Below, piece after piece: positions 25,301 through 36,251 of a DNA stretch of 64,000 nt. The position numbers were made by a program, and so were the translations under genes. The stretch comes from Hydractinia symbiolongicarpus. Lineage: Eukaryota; Cnidaria; Hydrozoa; Anthoathecata; Hydractiniidae. The first letter of the stretch is position 1, and every line of letters begins with the position of its first letter. The notes below the pieces were generated by a model. It did no database searches. It saw only the letters and a list, made by a program, of their open reading frames with translations, and had not been told where the DNA came from. The DNA is taken from NCBI RefSeq assembly GCF_029227915.1, contig NC_079877.1, positions 29,599,851 through 29,663,850 on the forward strand, given 5' to 3'.

Positions 25301-28300
25301 TAAAATTTAAAGTAAAGTTTAAAGTTAGGAAGGTCAGAAAATTTTAACATTTAATGTCACCCACAAAATCAAATTTTGTGAGTAATTATATAGGGCTTAT
25401 ACAAGCTTATACCCACAAAATTTGATTGCAAACCAAGTTGAAGATCCTGATTTATTAAGTCGTCAGCAAAAATAAGAGGCCTGGGACGAGCAATCGAATG
25501 TCGTTTTAGCAAAAAAATTATGTTAATCAATTAACCTTTATATTATCTATGCATTGATAAAGTTCTAAAATTACTAATAAAAGAAAATGTCCAAATTTGC
25601 TATTACTAAAATATTTTTTTATTTTTTTTTCTCGGCTTAACGTACAACATAACACTTCTTACACAGGCCTCATACAACCTATCTTTTACCTCAATTGACA
25701 GGACTCTGCCAGTCAATAAAGGAAGTAACTCTCTAAACTTTTTCCAAGCAGAACCTATCCTGCAAGTAACACTTCTTCCAACACCCCCTTCACTGCCCAA
25801 CATATCACCTAAGTAACAGAAGTTCCTCTAACGAGCCACTGTTGTACATCATTAAAGCTGGAAATACTTCATTCTCTATAATCTCACCTTTGCAACGCTT
25901 GCATACAAACTGTATGCCAGCTCTTAACCTTCCACTAATACTACTGCACTTCTTATGTACCCAATGCTTGCAAGTCTGACAAAAAATTGAGTTACTACCA
26001 ACCCCTTTCCTGCAAACTCCACAAGGCCACTTTCCAACTACAAGGTCACACTTGGCTGCAATGCTACTTATCATGACTTTAGACTTTGCTGTGTTTACCT
26101 TCAGCCCTTTCTCTTCTAGTCCTTTCTTCCACTTCTCAAACTTTTCAACTAATTCTTCCATCGACTCTGCTATGAGAACCAAATCATCTGCATACAATAA
26201 CTCCCATGGACAACCTGTTCTGAACTCCATCGACAGCGCTTCTAAGACTAGAATAAACAACAAAGGACTAAGTACAGAACCCTGATGTACACCAACATTT
26301 ACACTAAATTCATCACTAAGTGAATCGTTAATCCTGACACGACTTCTAGCATTGCTGTACATAGACTGAACCATCGTAACTAGCCACTCATCCACACCTA
26401 ATTTTCTCATAGCCCACCAAATAACTTTACCTGGCACTCTATCAAAAGCTTTCTCTAAATCTACAAAGGCAAAATAGAGATTCTTTCTCTTTCCTAAATA
26501 CTTTTCCTGAAGCTGTCTGAGTAAAAATATTGCATCTGTAGTGCCACGCCCTGGAACAAAACCAAATTGCATCTTATCTATATCAATTCTTTCTCTAAGT
26601 AACTTATCAATCACTCTTTCAATAACTTTCATTACTTGATCAACCAACTTCAAACCTCTATAGTTACCCCTTTCTAATGCATCACCCTTGCCCTTGAAAC
26701 AATTCACTATTACACTCGACTGCCACTCACTCGGAATAGCACCATCCTTTATAATCTGGTTAGCAAGACTTGTAATAAGCTCAACTTCAATATATCCAGA
26801 TGCTTTTACCATCTCTGCAACAATACCTGATACTCCTGCAGCCTTGCCATTCTTCAATTTCCTAATAGCCTCCACTACCCATTCTGTCTTGATCTGCATA
26901 GCTGGCCCTTCTACAACATCATCATCAGACAAATTATCCTCGTCCCAATCAAACTCAGTGTTACGCAACCTCTGATAATGATTCTTCCAAGCTACCCTTT
27001 TCTCCTCCACTGTGCTAGCCAAAACACCTTCATCATTACGTATACACTTCTCACCTACAATATCTTGATTAGTCTTCTTTATTTGCTTTGCTATCTTGAA
27101 TACCTCATTGCGATGGTCTTCCCTTTTTAACACATCTGCAAATCTGTTTCTCTCTGCTTCTGATTTTGCCTTATACACTGCTGTACGAGCGCGACGCTTA
27201 GCTTCTAAGTAAATATTTTTACTACCACCTGACTTCCACTCTTTCCAAAGTTTCCTCTTTTCCTTTATACACTGGTCAACCTCATTATTCCACCACCAGG
27301 TCTGTCTATGTCTAGCTGGTCCTTTCGTCCACCCACAGGTATCATCAGAAGCTTCTAGAAGACAATTCTTCAAAGTAGTTCAAGTACTTTCAACATTGTC
27401 ACTATCACATTGACTATTGTAGGATAACTGCTGAACTTTTGCACTAAATTGTCTTGCTACAATCTCTTCCTTCAGCTTCCAGACTTTTCGACGGGGCCTG
27501 TACTTTCTCTTGGCTTCTTTGACACTCTTCAAGATAATATCACAAACCAGCAACCTATGCTGGGAAACACACTCTTCCCCCGATATAACTTTCACGTCCT
27601 TCACCACTTTCTTGTCTGACTTTCTAACCAAAAAGTAATCTATCTGTGTCTTACAACCACCTGACTCATATGTTATCAGCCTACTCTGTCTCTTACTGAA
27701 TGATGTGTTGCAAACCACCATGTCCGCAGCCATTCCAAACTCAAGCAATCTCTCCCCTTCCTTATTTCTGCTCCCAAATCCATAGCCTCCATGCACACCT
27801 CTATAACCTTCAGATGACTTCCCAGCATGACCATTAAAGTCGCCGCCCACCATGACAAGTTCAGTGTCTCCAAACTTTGATGTGACTGCTATTAACTCAT
27901 CATAAAACTTATCTTTATCTTCCTCACTGAGTCCACACTGTGGAGCATAAACTGACAGAAAAGTGACAATCCTATTACCTATCAAAAACTTTATCACTAT
28001 AATACGACTATTAACACGCATAACATCTATTACTTTTTCTACCCACTTCTCTGCAACGAATATGCCAACTCCTCCATATCCATCACTATTACCAATCCAA
28101 AAAAGCTTATACCTTGCCCTCCTACCTTCCACAAATCTCACTGAAGCTCCTCTCCACCTAACTTCCTGAACACAACACATATCAACAGATCTACGTTCTA
28201 ACATTTCAACTACTTCACCTGCTCTACCTCTCAGAGTACCAACATTTACACTAGCCATCCTCAACCTAGTGTTATCTACCTTGTGATGTGATAGCTGGGT

Positions 28301-29775
28301 AACGGTCTGATGATGCTCACATCTGACATTTGTCCTACCGTGCGTGACACCTTCACTCCTTAGAGTTCCAGCCCCGTTTACGCGGTTTGTCTGATTAACT
28401 ATTCTTACGGCCATTAATAAAGAGTTTTGGCATTGTTTTACAGCTGGATGCCCTTCCTAGCGCCAACTGTTAACAGACCGAACTGGGTGTTTTTTAAAGT
28501 GACACCATCACTATGTGGCATTTCATGGGACTTCCACAATCGCCCCTTTAAACTAAGGTATGGTGGAGGACGTTCAACTCCTCTCTTGTCTCTTAAGGAG
28601 ACCCTTCAGCCAAAATATGACAACATAATTCATGCAGCATAATTAAATCTGAAATTTTTAAAATGTGAATATCTTGAGAATGAAAAGAGATTATGTTAAA
28701 ATTTAAAAAGACTTGTTAACCAACTTTTTAAGCTCTATAATATAAGTCTAACATCATTTTATACCTCCCTTTAAATTATGAATTTGAAGCAATATTGAGG
28801 ACCTTTATTCCAGATCCTTGGTGATATTGGCTGAAATGATGACCCACTTTTAATCTTACTTTACACCTTTTATGTTATCCTAGTTAACTACAAGCTTTCT
28901 TCTATAAGGTTAAAAAATGAGTTTTTCTCAAAGAAAAGCTTAGACACAAACAAATAGCGGAAACTTAAATTGACCAATGTGACTAATCGCTTCAGAGGCC
29001 ATTTTATTTTATCTGAGTTATTTACCAAGCCTGGTCACATCTTACTCTGGTAAAAACTTCATGGCTATATAATGTTTGTTAGGGTGAGTGAAACCAGCCA
29101 CTCGAAATATTAGGGATAAGAAAGGGCTTTCCCCAATATTGACCATGTGAGCAAAGAACAATAGAATTAGCCAATCAAAAAGCACAGCCAGTTTCTGACC
29201 ACAGAAAATCAGTTTCACACCCAGCATAATTTTTACCACCTTAACTACTCCGATTTTCCAGGCAGTGGTAAGAAAAATTATGCTGAGTTTCCTGCTACTT
29301 TCATGTCAATTTTTCAGCAAATTAAAATGCTTGGGTATATCACTGATATCTACTTACATTTAGGGTTTTATAGTAGTTAGCTACTTATTTGAAATCATAC
29401 CTATAGCTGGATAGTTTTTTCGATATGTAAACCAAAATCTTGACAGAATATCAGCATTGAGTTTATCCATTTCTGAAATGTACGAAAAAGTAGTTTAACC
29501 TATAGAAAGTACAAATAACAAATACTCATTAATACTATAAAACAGGTTTTAGGGTTTTTAGCAAAACGAATTTATCGGGGAAAAAGAAACAACCAACACC
29601 ATAAAAATGCATCAACAACACAAAGAGAACATGATGTAGCTAACGAACCTTCATCAGGTTTGAAGTATTTTCCAAGTATCCATACTGGTTGTTCCAAATT
29701 AAGATTGCTTTCAACAGGGTCGGATGCTATACCTTCGTATGTTAGAAACGCAGCATCCATCATTGGGCCAGCCAT
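19360..29775 (-). CDS. ATG4: Cysteine protease ATG4 (ATG4A/B type), 14 exons
   Basis: ATG4 trims Atg8/LC3 precursors at a C-terminal glycine and delipidates Atg8-PE during autophagy. The exons are 29775-29649, 29472-29401, 24411-24313, 24133-24090, 23393-23339, 23225-23153, 22633-22554, 22275-22019, 21729-21651, 21470-21391, 20617-20555, 20331-20275, 19786-19669 and 19427-19360. All phases agree, giving 423 residues. The family motif DSGWGCMLRCGQ carries the catalytic Cys79. YLDPHTTQP carries Asp303 and His305. SLGVIGGKPNHAHYFIGF and DPSIALGFYCHTEADF are also typical. DNTVVIED and the short N-terminus favour the A/B subgroup over C/D. Candidate Atg8-interacting motifs are YEGI (13-16) and the C-terminal YEIL (420-423). 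Residues about 200-243 are a His/Ser-rich, then basic and acidic insert. Intron 4 uses a GC donor. Intron 2 (about 5 kb) hosts a LINE in the same orientation. Confidence 0.95.
22700..22950 (+). repeat. Degenerate ~15-bp tandem repeat in ATG4 intron
   Basis: Variants of GATTGGTGCAAATAT recur more than ten times (TGATTGGTGCATACGA, CGATTGGTGCAAATATGA, GAGATTGGTGCTAATATG and others), with drift in spacing and sequence. The repeat lies in the intron between the exons at 23225-23153 and 22633-22554. Confidence 0.65.
25805..27379 (-). pseudogene. LINE reverse transcriptase with C-terminal zinc finger
   Basis: In frame with the upstream endonuclease, after the TGA. An N-terminal charged region (WWWNNEVDQCIKEKRKLW) leads into the reverse transcriptase: GNYRGLKLVDQVMKVIE, MQFGFVPGRGTTDAIF, AFVDLEKAFDRVP, GVHQGSVLSPLLF and the catalytic LLYADDLVLIAES. 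A cysteine/histidine cluster follows (CGVCRKGVGSNSIFC, CKHWVHKKC, CKRCKG), resembling a PHD or treble-clef finger seen in some RTE-related elements. The frame ends at 25805. A one-base shift resumes the protein as YLGDMLGSEGGVGRS, through RLYEACVRSVMLY, before truncation. Clade assignment to RTE-like is inference. Confidence 0.85.
27380..28414 (-). pseudogene. LINE apurinic-type endonuclease domain
   Basis: ATG at 28414 opens 344 codons ending in an in-frame TGA. From about residue 50 it is an endonuclease/exonuclease/phosphatase domain: LRMASVNVGTLRGRAGE, VDMCCVQEVRWRG, GGVGIFVAEKW, FLSVYAPQ, VMVGGDFNGH, QIDYFLV and SQHRLLVCD. These are the expected catalytic Asn, Glu, Asp-Asn and Asp/His positions of APE-type LINE endonucleases. 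The TGA separates it from the reverse transcriptase in the same frame, so this was originally one polyprotein. Database proteins of this type are often labelled craniofacial development protein 2-like. Confidence 0.85.
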
Positions 29776-30580
29776 GATGCGTGATGTGATATTTTTTAAA
29801 TTTTAAGGTTTTGATTGTGCCTCATTCCGTCGCCATATTTATTTTTGTTTTTGATGGTCCTTGTATTACCATCAAAATACAAGCGCAAACGGTCGTCGTT
29901 GTCGTATACGATAGTACTCTCCCCCCTGGTAATATATTTTACTAAACTTTGCATTTCTAATTTAGAATTCACTATTATTGTCTAATTTTTCAAAATTCTA
30001 AAAATTTATAATCTATTTTGAAATTTTATCTGTAATTTTGTAAAACTTTATGAACAAGAAAAATAATGGTTAAAAATGATTAACGGTGGAGAGCACTCCG
30101 GTTTAAACAAATGACATTGCAAGGTTTGTTTGGCGCCTTCCAACGCTTGTTTTTAAAATTTGTGGCTGACTAGCTGGTAAAAGTTCAAGATGTGGATACT
30201 TTCTTTTAGATTCTTGTTTTATTATTTATAGTATTGATGACCTTTTTAGATTTGTCCTTATGTCATATAAAAACCTTTAGTTATTTATCCTAATTACAAG
30301 AGTCTTGGATTTGCAGAATTATTAACTTATTCTTAGCTAGCTACATAAAAACATAAACATATAAACAGGCGCAAATAAGCCAAAAAAAGCCAAAACCTTG
30401 TGCCTTTACAAGGTTGCATGCTCTGGGATATCAATAATGAGTCATCTGTTAAGAAAATCATAAGATTTTTCCATAGCTGATATCAATAAATAACCATTTT
30501 GTTATTTAATACACTGAATCAGTGCCATGTTTTTCCTGCACACGTAGAAATGGAGGTAATGTGTCCACTTGGTTTGTTTA

Positions 30581-30868
30581 CTTTTTACGTAATCAATAAG
30601 ATGCGCGGGCAAGTAAATATCAGGATTCTGATTCCATGTATCCAAGTTTGGCAGATATAATTCTAATTAGGCGGATGCACCATTTTGAATTTATGGCTAA
30701 GACGACATGTTTCTCCTAATTAGGCACCAATAGCACAAAATCTGTTTAAACAACTAACACCTGCTTTTTTTCCAAATTGCGTTTCTACAGACCCTGCCTT
30801 TATTTACAAGGATAAAAAATTTGATTTGGCTGCTTGATTTTGTAATAAAAGGGTTAAACTAGACCCTC
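30581..30868 (+). repeat. 288-bp tandem duplication, copy 1
   Basis: Starts CTTTTTACGTAATCAATAAG and runs to TAGACCCTC. The same sequence starts again at 30869 with few differences. No coding capacity is apparent. Confidence 0.9.
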
Positions 30869-31162
30869 CTTTTTACGTAATCAATAAGATGCGCGGGCAA
30901 GTAAATATCGGGATTGTGATTTCATGTATCCAAGTTTGGCAGATATAATCCTAATTTGGCGGATGCACCATTTTAAATTTATGGCTAAGACGGCATGTTT
31001 CTCCTAATTAGGCACCAATAGCACAAAATCTGTTTAAACAACTAACACCTGATTTTTTTCCAAATTGCGTTTCTACAGACCCTGCCTTTATTTGCAAGGA
31101 TAAAAAATTTGATTTGGCTGCTTGATTTTGTAATAAAAGGGTTAAACTAGGCTAGACCCTCC
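30869..31162 (+). repeat. 288-bp tandem duplication, copy 2
   Basis: Direct repeat of 30581-30868 with a handful of substitutions (for example CAGGATTCTGATTCC versus CGGGATTGTGATTTC) and a five-base GCTAG extension before the final AGACCCTCC. Confidence 0.9.
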
Positions 31163-31313
31163 AAAATTATCCGAAATAGGCACTGTGGTGCTTCATTAGT
31201 CATCTTACCCATAATTTGGAGATTCTCCTAATTAGCAGTACACTCTTTGTTAGCAGTTTTCCCTGACTGCATTTCCCCTTTTCCCAACTTTTTGACAAAA
31301 GTTTTTATCTATA

Positions 31314-31670
31314 TTAAATCGAAAAAATTAGATCAAACGAGGTAGTCCTAACAGAAGGTCTAGCTAGGAGTTTAATGGATTCACTTCTTGTTGAATGATT
31401 AGATGAATGGTAGACCAATTTAAAAATATCACAAGTATTACCTGGAGAATGCAGATTGATAATAACAAAAGTTAAAATAATGTTGAGAAATTTTATAAGA
31501 TCTATAAAAGTAAGAATTTTAATAATATTCTTACTTTTAAAGATACATAACTTTGAAGTGAGGCCCCACACTTGTGCACTATAAGAAATATGAGAAGAAA
31601 ATAATGCATGGTAAATTGAGAGGAGGATATCCTTAGGCACATAATATCTTAGTTTGCACAGAGCTACATT
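31314..31670 (-). pseudogene. LINE reverse transcriptase C-terminal fragment
   Basis: The minus-strand frame reads ALCKLRYYVPKDILLSIYHALF, SHISYSAQVWG and, further on, STRSESIKLLARPSVRTTSF. These are features of the thumb and downstream region of CR1/L2-type LINE polyproteins. There is no ATG at the start, the catalytic domain is absent, and the middle seems compressed relative to the family. It is a 5'-truncated relic. Confidence 0.6.
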
Positions 31671-32370
31671 TGTTTTTCTTTAATTTATTAGATATTTAGA
31701 TATTTTTTAGATATTTTTTTTTTATTTATCAATAGCAGTTATATATATACAATTAAAATTAAAAGAAAATAAATATAAAGAAAAAGAAAATAAATATCAT
31801 AATTAGTCAGGGTAACAAAATTAAAATATATAATGCTATTGAAGGGAGACCATACCTAATAGCATAAAGCTAAGGCAAAGGGTATGGCCACCCTTGGACA
31901 ATTACAGTAAACGATACGAGACGCACAAAACAACACACCAATTGCCAATATAAGATATATGTGAAAGTCACAATCTATAAATTCATCTATTAATATGCCT
32001 AGATATTTTCATGAGATAAAAATTCGGGTTTTTTAATAACAGTTTTCAGGATTTAGGACTTTTTTTTCTCATGTTTAAAGTTTCATAACTTTGGATTGGC
32101 TTATATATATGATATGTTTTCTTTGTTGTTTCACTACATGTTCACCTGTTAACATTATTTTTATATTGTCATTTGCAGAAATTGCAGATTGGTTTATTTG
32201 TAAAAGTATATCTTTATTAATTTATCAAAATGGTGCAAGATTTTATTATCTGCCATCAACCAATCTATAAAATATGTCTCAGTACTTAATTTAGTTTCTT
32301 GAAATAATACTATAGAGAGGAGGTCCAAAATACAGTTGGACCATTACTATTGAAATCTTACTATTCCTGT

Positions 32371-32671
32371 TCATTCAATAAAGTGACTCATACCCTCTGG
32401 TTGGTCTGTGATAATTCTATGTCTCATCCACCTCTGCACATTTTTGTGATATTAAAACGACTAAAGTCAAATATAAACAAACTTCCATTTTTTGAAAAGT
32501 CAACAATTTGCAGATTAAAAATTAGCTACAGAGCTGTCATTAAAATATACTTTGTCTGGTGAAGTAGCACCATATTGGAGGAATTTTTTAATGGTTTTCC
32601 TTGTTTCTGTAACTGGACAATATCTTGTTTGTGTACCTGGACCATGTTTAAATCTGTATCCATTAACAGGT
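32371..32671 (-). CDS. Possible small two-exon gene end, unrecognised
   Basis: Two minus-strand segments look like terminal coding exons. The first runs from an acceptor-like CTTAG before 32671 and reads PVNGYRFKHGPGTQTRYC, then TETRKTIKKFLQYGATSPDK. It could end at a GTATAT donor after 32551 or a GTAGCT donor after 32530. The second, 32433-32371, follows GTGCAG and reads RWMRHRIITDQPEGMSHFIE, then stop. Either splice keeps the frame. No start codon or upstream exon was found; any 5' exon would overlap the divergent NUSAP1 gene. The amino-acid composition looks protein-like, but I do not recognise the family. A processed relic is an alternative. Confidence 0.35.
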
Positions 32672-32772
32672 CTAAGATCATGACGATAGAAAATGTTGAC
32701 AATTTATGTGGGACCAACATGATATAATAATTTATGCAATAATCAGCTATTTATAATCCTTATAGGTTCAAA

Positions 32773-35700
32773 ATGTTTTATACAAAGAATGAGTTATCTT
32801 CTTTGACCAGGAGGGAACTGCAAAAATTGTGCAAGCAGTTTGGAGTAAAGGCTAATAGAAAGGTATAAGAGGGTCAAGCTTTTGTTACTTATACTTCAAT
32901 TGCACTTCAATTCTTACTTTACAGATCTTTTTAATTTTTTTTACAGAATTGTGAATTGGTTGATGACCTGTGCAATTTTTTTGCAAATCTTCAAAACGAG
33001 GAAAAGGTAAGGTGTTTTTTTTCATTCGATGCATTCAGAAGTAATATAAAACATATAGCTTAAGAGATAACTATTTTAAATACTTATTCTTTGGTATTAT
33101 TACCTGAGTCCATGTATTTTTTGCATCTGTTGTATATTAAACCTTGTGTTGTGTATTTTGTGTTGATTTATTTTGGCAATTTATAGTTCTTATTAATTCA
33201 TTTAGAAATGATATAAACAATCAAAACCTTTTTCCTTTTGGTCACTTAATTTTAATAAACTCAATTTGAAACCCTTTATACAGCGTTTTTCTTTCATAGG
33301 AATTACAAGATGATTTGCGAAAGCAGGAATCTGTATTGGCTTGGATATCAGACGATGATGAAAACAAACGTGACGAAGAAAAAGAAAATATGAAAAATGA
33401 ATTAATGAAAGAAGTAGAGCGGCGTGCTCATGAAAAATGTAAGTATTTTCACCATCATACTACAGACTACATGGTTTTCTTATAAGCAGCCTACTTGCAA
33501 GGGTCTTTGTTTCAAGTTGGTACAAAAATTAGGCAATTTCCTAGCAGCCTTCAGGCCTCGCATCCATCCCCTGAACATTTTTTTTAGTTAGCAACATTCC
33601 CAGTTATTATCGATTCTTGATAAAATATCCTTATTGTTTATCCTACATTTTTCTAGTGATTTTGTAACATTTGGGGATACTTGCCTATCCATGGAGTATT
33701 TCTTTGCTCCCCATTTGCTGCAAAAATTCAGCACCTATCATTCTCGAAAGAGGATATATATTTTTCTGATTATACATAAGCTGTTAACACTTTTAGCATT
33801 ATTTTATGTTGTTTTTTCATTTTACTTTTAGTTACAAAAATACCAAGATTAAAAGCAGATGTGCTTTTTTCTCTTGGACAGACAGCTTCGCCGGGTAAAA
33901 AAGTCTTTTCTTTGCGTGATTGTGTGTGAGTTTATTTGTGAAACTTCATTTTAAATTTATGATATTCATTGTACTTAAAATATTTTTTTTAGCTTCAAGG
34001 AGAAAATTTGAACAAACACACAAAGAACTCAAAAAGTATGCCAAATATGGGAATTTTTTTACGAGCACCATATCATCAAATATAATAAATATTTAAAAGC
34101 TGGATTTGTCACAAGTTTTTTTATGTTGTTCTTATATTTCAGATTGGACTCTATAGATGTTTACATGGAAAAGAAAAGAAAAAGAGCAGAAGAAAGGTTC
34201 AGCTATCATAAAAAGTTAAAGGTATCTATTTTATTCTCTGAGGAATTCTTGCATTGGTGTAAAAACTGTAAATCATTTTTACTTTAACTTTTATTGTTTT
34301 ATCATTTGTTCAACAGATTAATGCTGAAACTACGTTAAAACGAATGAAAATGTCCCATAATACGCCAGCAGGAAACGCTGACAATACTCAGGTATATATT
34401 TACTTCCTGTTTCAAAAATTTAATCACAAAAAACTGGCAAATATTTTGTTTTAAATATATACTGATTTTTTTTTTAATTTTAGAAAAGAAAATCTCAGGG
34501 TAATACCCCTGTACCAGCGAAAACCGCCGTCAGAACACCCATGTTTAAAAAGTCTGCTCTAAAAATCGACAAAGAAGTATCCTTTAATTTCGTTTCTAAA
34601 TTAAAATCTCCAAAGCCTGTAAAAGCACCGAGAATTTCACCTCGTTTGAATGCACTTAAGGAAAGAAATTTTAATACCAAACGGAAACTAACACCCGGTG
34701 TTACGCGGAAGTCAGTACAATTTACCAACGTCAACAAGAAAACAGTTAAAGTTGCGAACAAGTTAAATCGTACGCTTGGCGACCTCAAGTATGTTTAGTT
34801 AATCAGTTTACTGTATTTTCTTTTTGTTGTTGTTGAAACCAAGCATTTGTTGATACTTTTTTATCAAACAACTTCTCTATTTAAGGTGCATTACATTAAA
34901 CGTCTGAATCAAGTTTAACGAGTTTTGTAAATTTCGCTAGTTTTTATCAATTTCACAGTAATAACTCCCCTAAAAAATTATTGGTTAAGTGCTATTTACG
35001 AAGTTCCGAAAACGACGGAAACGTATCTTACAAACCTTTCGTATCCATAATTTATTTTGTATGAGCGCATACCTTGCGCTTTTAAATTAAGTTCTCTGGT
35101 AAAAGAAACTGTTAACGTTTTTGAACTAGCTAGCTATATGTTCTTTTAAATTCTTAAAGGTATAAGGCTATTTAGGGTAGCATTTTTAAAAAAAATAAAT
35201 TCTATCATAAAAACGTAATTATTCATTGGTTTTCTATAGTGTTGCGATAAAGTGGGTATAGTTTCTGTAATACTTTTTCCTATTACTTTCTTAGATCGCC
35301 TGGCATCACTCCTGGAAAGAAAACGCCTATTAAATTCGACTTGCAAGCCTCTCTTAAGAAACGTTTGTCATACAAGCCTCATATAGGGAAACTGAAAGAC
35401 GTATACTTTACTGACCGGAAAAGTTTAGATTCGAATAAAAGTTTAGTTGGAAATAAAAGTTTTTTGGGAACGACGAAACCAAAAGTTGGTGTTAAAGAAG
35501 TGACAAAAAATGTTTCTAACAGGTAATATATAATTTTAAATATCTTAAAATAATCTATATAGTTTACGCTTATTTGCTAGTATGTAATAATTCTACGCGT
35601 ATCTAAGGCAATATTTGCCTTTTTCTTTTAATTAAGTTGTGCACACGTGTTCTTTCGGAAAGAGCGCGAAAGAGGAAAGATCAATAAGAAATATGTTTTT

Positions 35701-36251
35701 TGTTACTCTAAGATACGCCCATGCACTTAAAACAACAAATTATTGCACATGTATCTTTTAAGAAATCGAGTACTCTCTCAAATTTTATCTTTTAACTGCT
35801 AGTGCAGCTTATACACTCAAAGTTAAGAAACTTGGGGAGTTTAAGATTATGCTCTGCAAAATTTTTTCTACACATAATTTAAACTAAAAAATGACACTTG
35901 CAAGTTTATTATTATTCAATATTTCATAGATTACTCCTTTAATCTTATGAAACCACATGTAAGTTTTTAATAAAAACCTTAAAATAACTAGGAAACCTAA
36001 ACCACTATTGCTTGGTTTTTTTTATAAGAATGCTACTGTAAATCTTGACTTTTTTCTATGTTGACACGTAAAGCTTATGACACCGTCATGAATATTGAGT
36101 GTCATATATATGTCAATAAGTTCCAGAGGCCATCGAGCATTGGCTACTACTCTGTTTATTTTTTAGAAACGAACGACGAACAGCCGCGACACAACGCCGT
36201 AATACAAAAAGGGACGACGCTTTGGCGAAACGACGTGGTATCTTATGTTAA
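32773..36251 (+). CDS. NUSAP1: Nucleolar and spindle-associated protein, 10 exons
   Basis: NUSAP1 is a microtubule- and DNA-binding protein that stabilises and bundles spindle microtubules near chromosomes. Exons: 32773-32862, 32947-33006, 33300-33438, 33832-33894, 33993-34035, 34143-34221, 34317-34391, 34484-34788, 35295-35522 and 36167-36251 (stop TAA). Phases agree, giving 388 residues. Residues 1-30 form a SAP-like helical start (LTRRELQKLCKQFGVKANRK). KEN at 78-80 is a candidate APC/C degron, a signal known in vertebrate NUSAP1. KLDSIDVYMEKKRKRAEERF (from 132) matches the conserved central motif. The basic, proline-rich region has several TP sites. KFDLQASLKKRLSYKPHIGK (298-317) is the conserved C-terminal family motif. 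The tail ends in an Arg/Lys-rich helix with AKRRGIL. AATAAA lies near 36423. The coding frame runs on past the donor after 34788 (KYV, stop), so intron retention would truncate the protein. Confidence 0.92.

Larger units (their letters stand above)
25606..28650 (-). mobile_element. APE-type non-LTR retrotransposon, RTE-like, defective
   Basis: This minus-strand element sits inside ATG4 intron 2, in the same orientation as the gene. Its 5' region (about 28650-28415) contains GGAAGGGCATCCAGCTGTAA, a sequence type often seen at LINE 5' ends. One long frame runs from ATG 28414 to 25805, interrupted by a single TGA (27380-27382). A frameshift near 25810-25850 leads into a further segment to 25606. 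Coding homology stops after RSVMLY and gives way to an A-rich tract (GAAAAAAAAATAAAAAAAT on the minus strand). The element therefore lacks its normal C-terminal end. Target duplications were not identified. Confidence 0.85.
29776..32370. other. Intergenic between ATG4 and NUSAP1
   Basis: The ATG4 start at 29775 and the NUSAP1 start at 32773 diverge. This stretch holds a 288-bp tandem duplication (30581-31162), a LINE fragment (31314-31670) and AT-rich DNA near 31680-31800. No promoter motif was identified with confidence. Confidence 0.6.
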
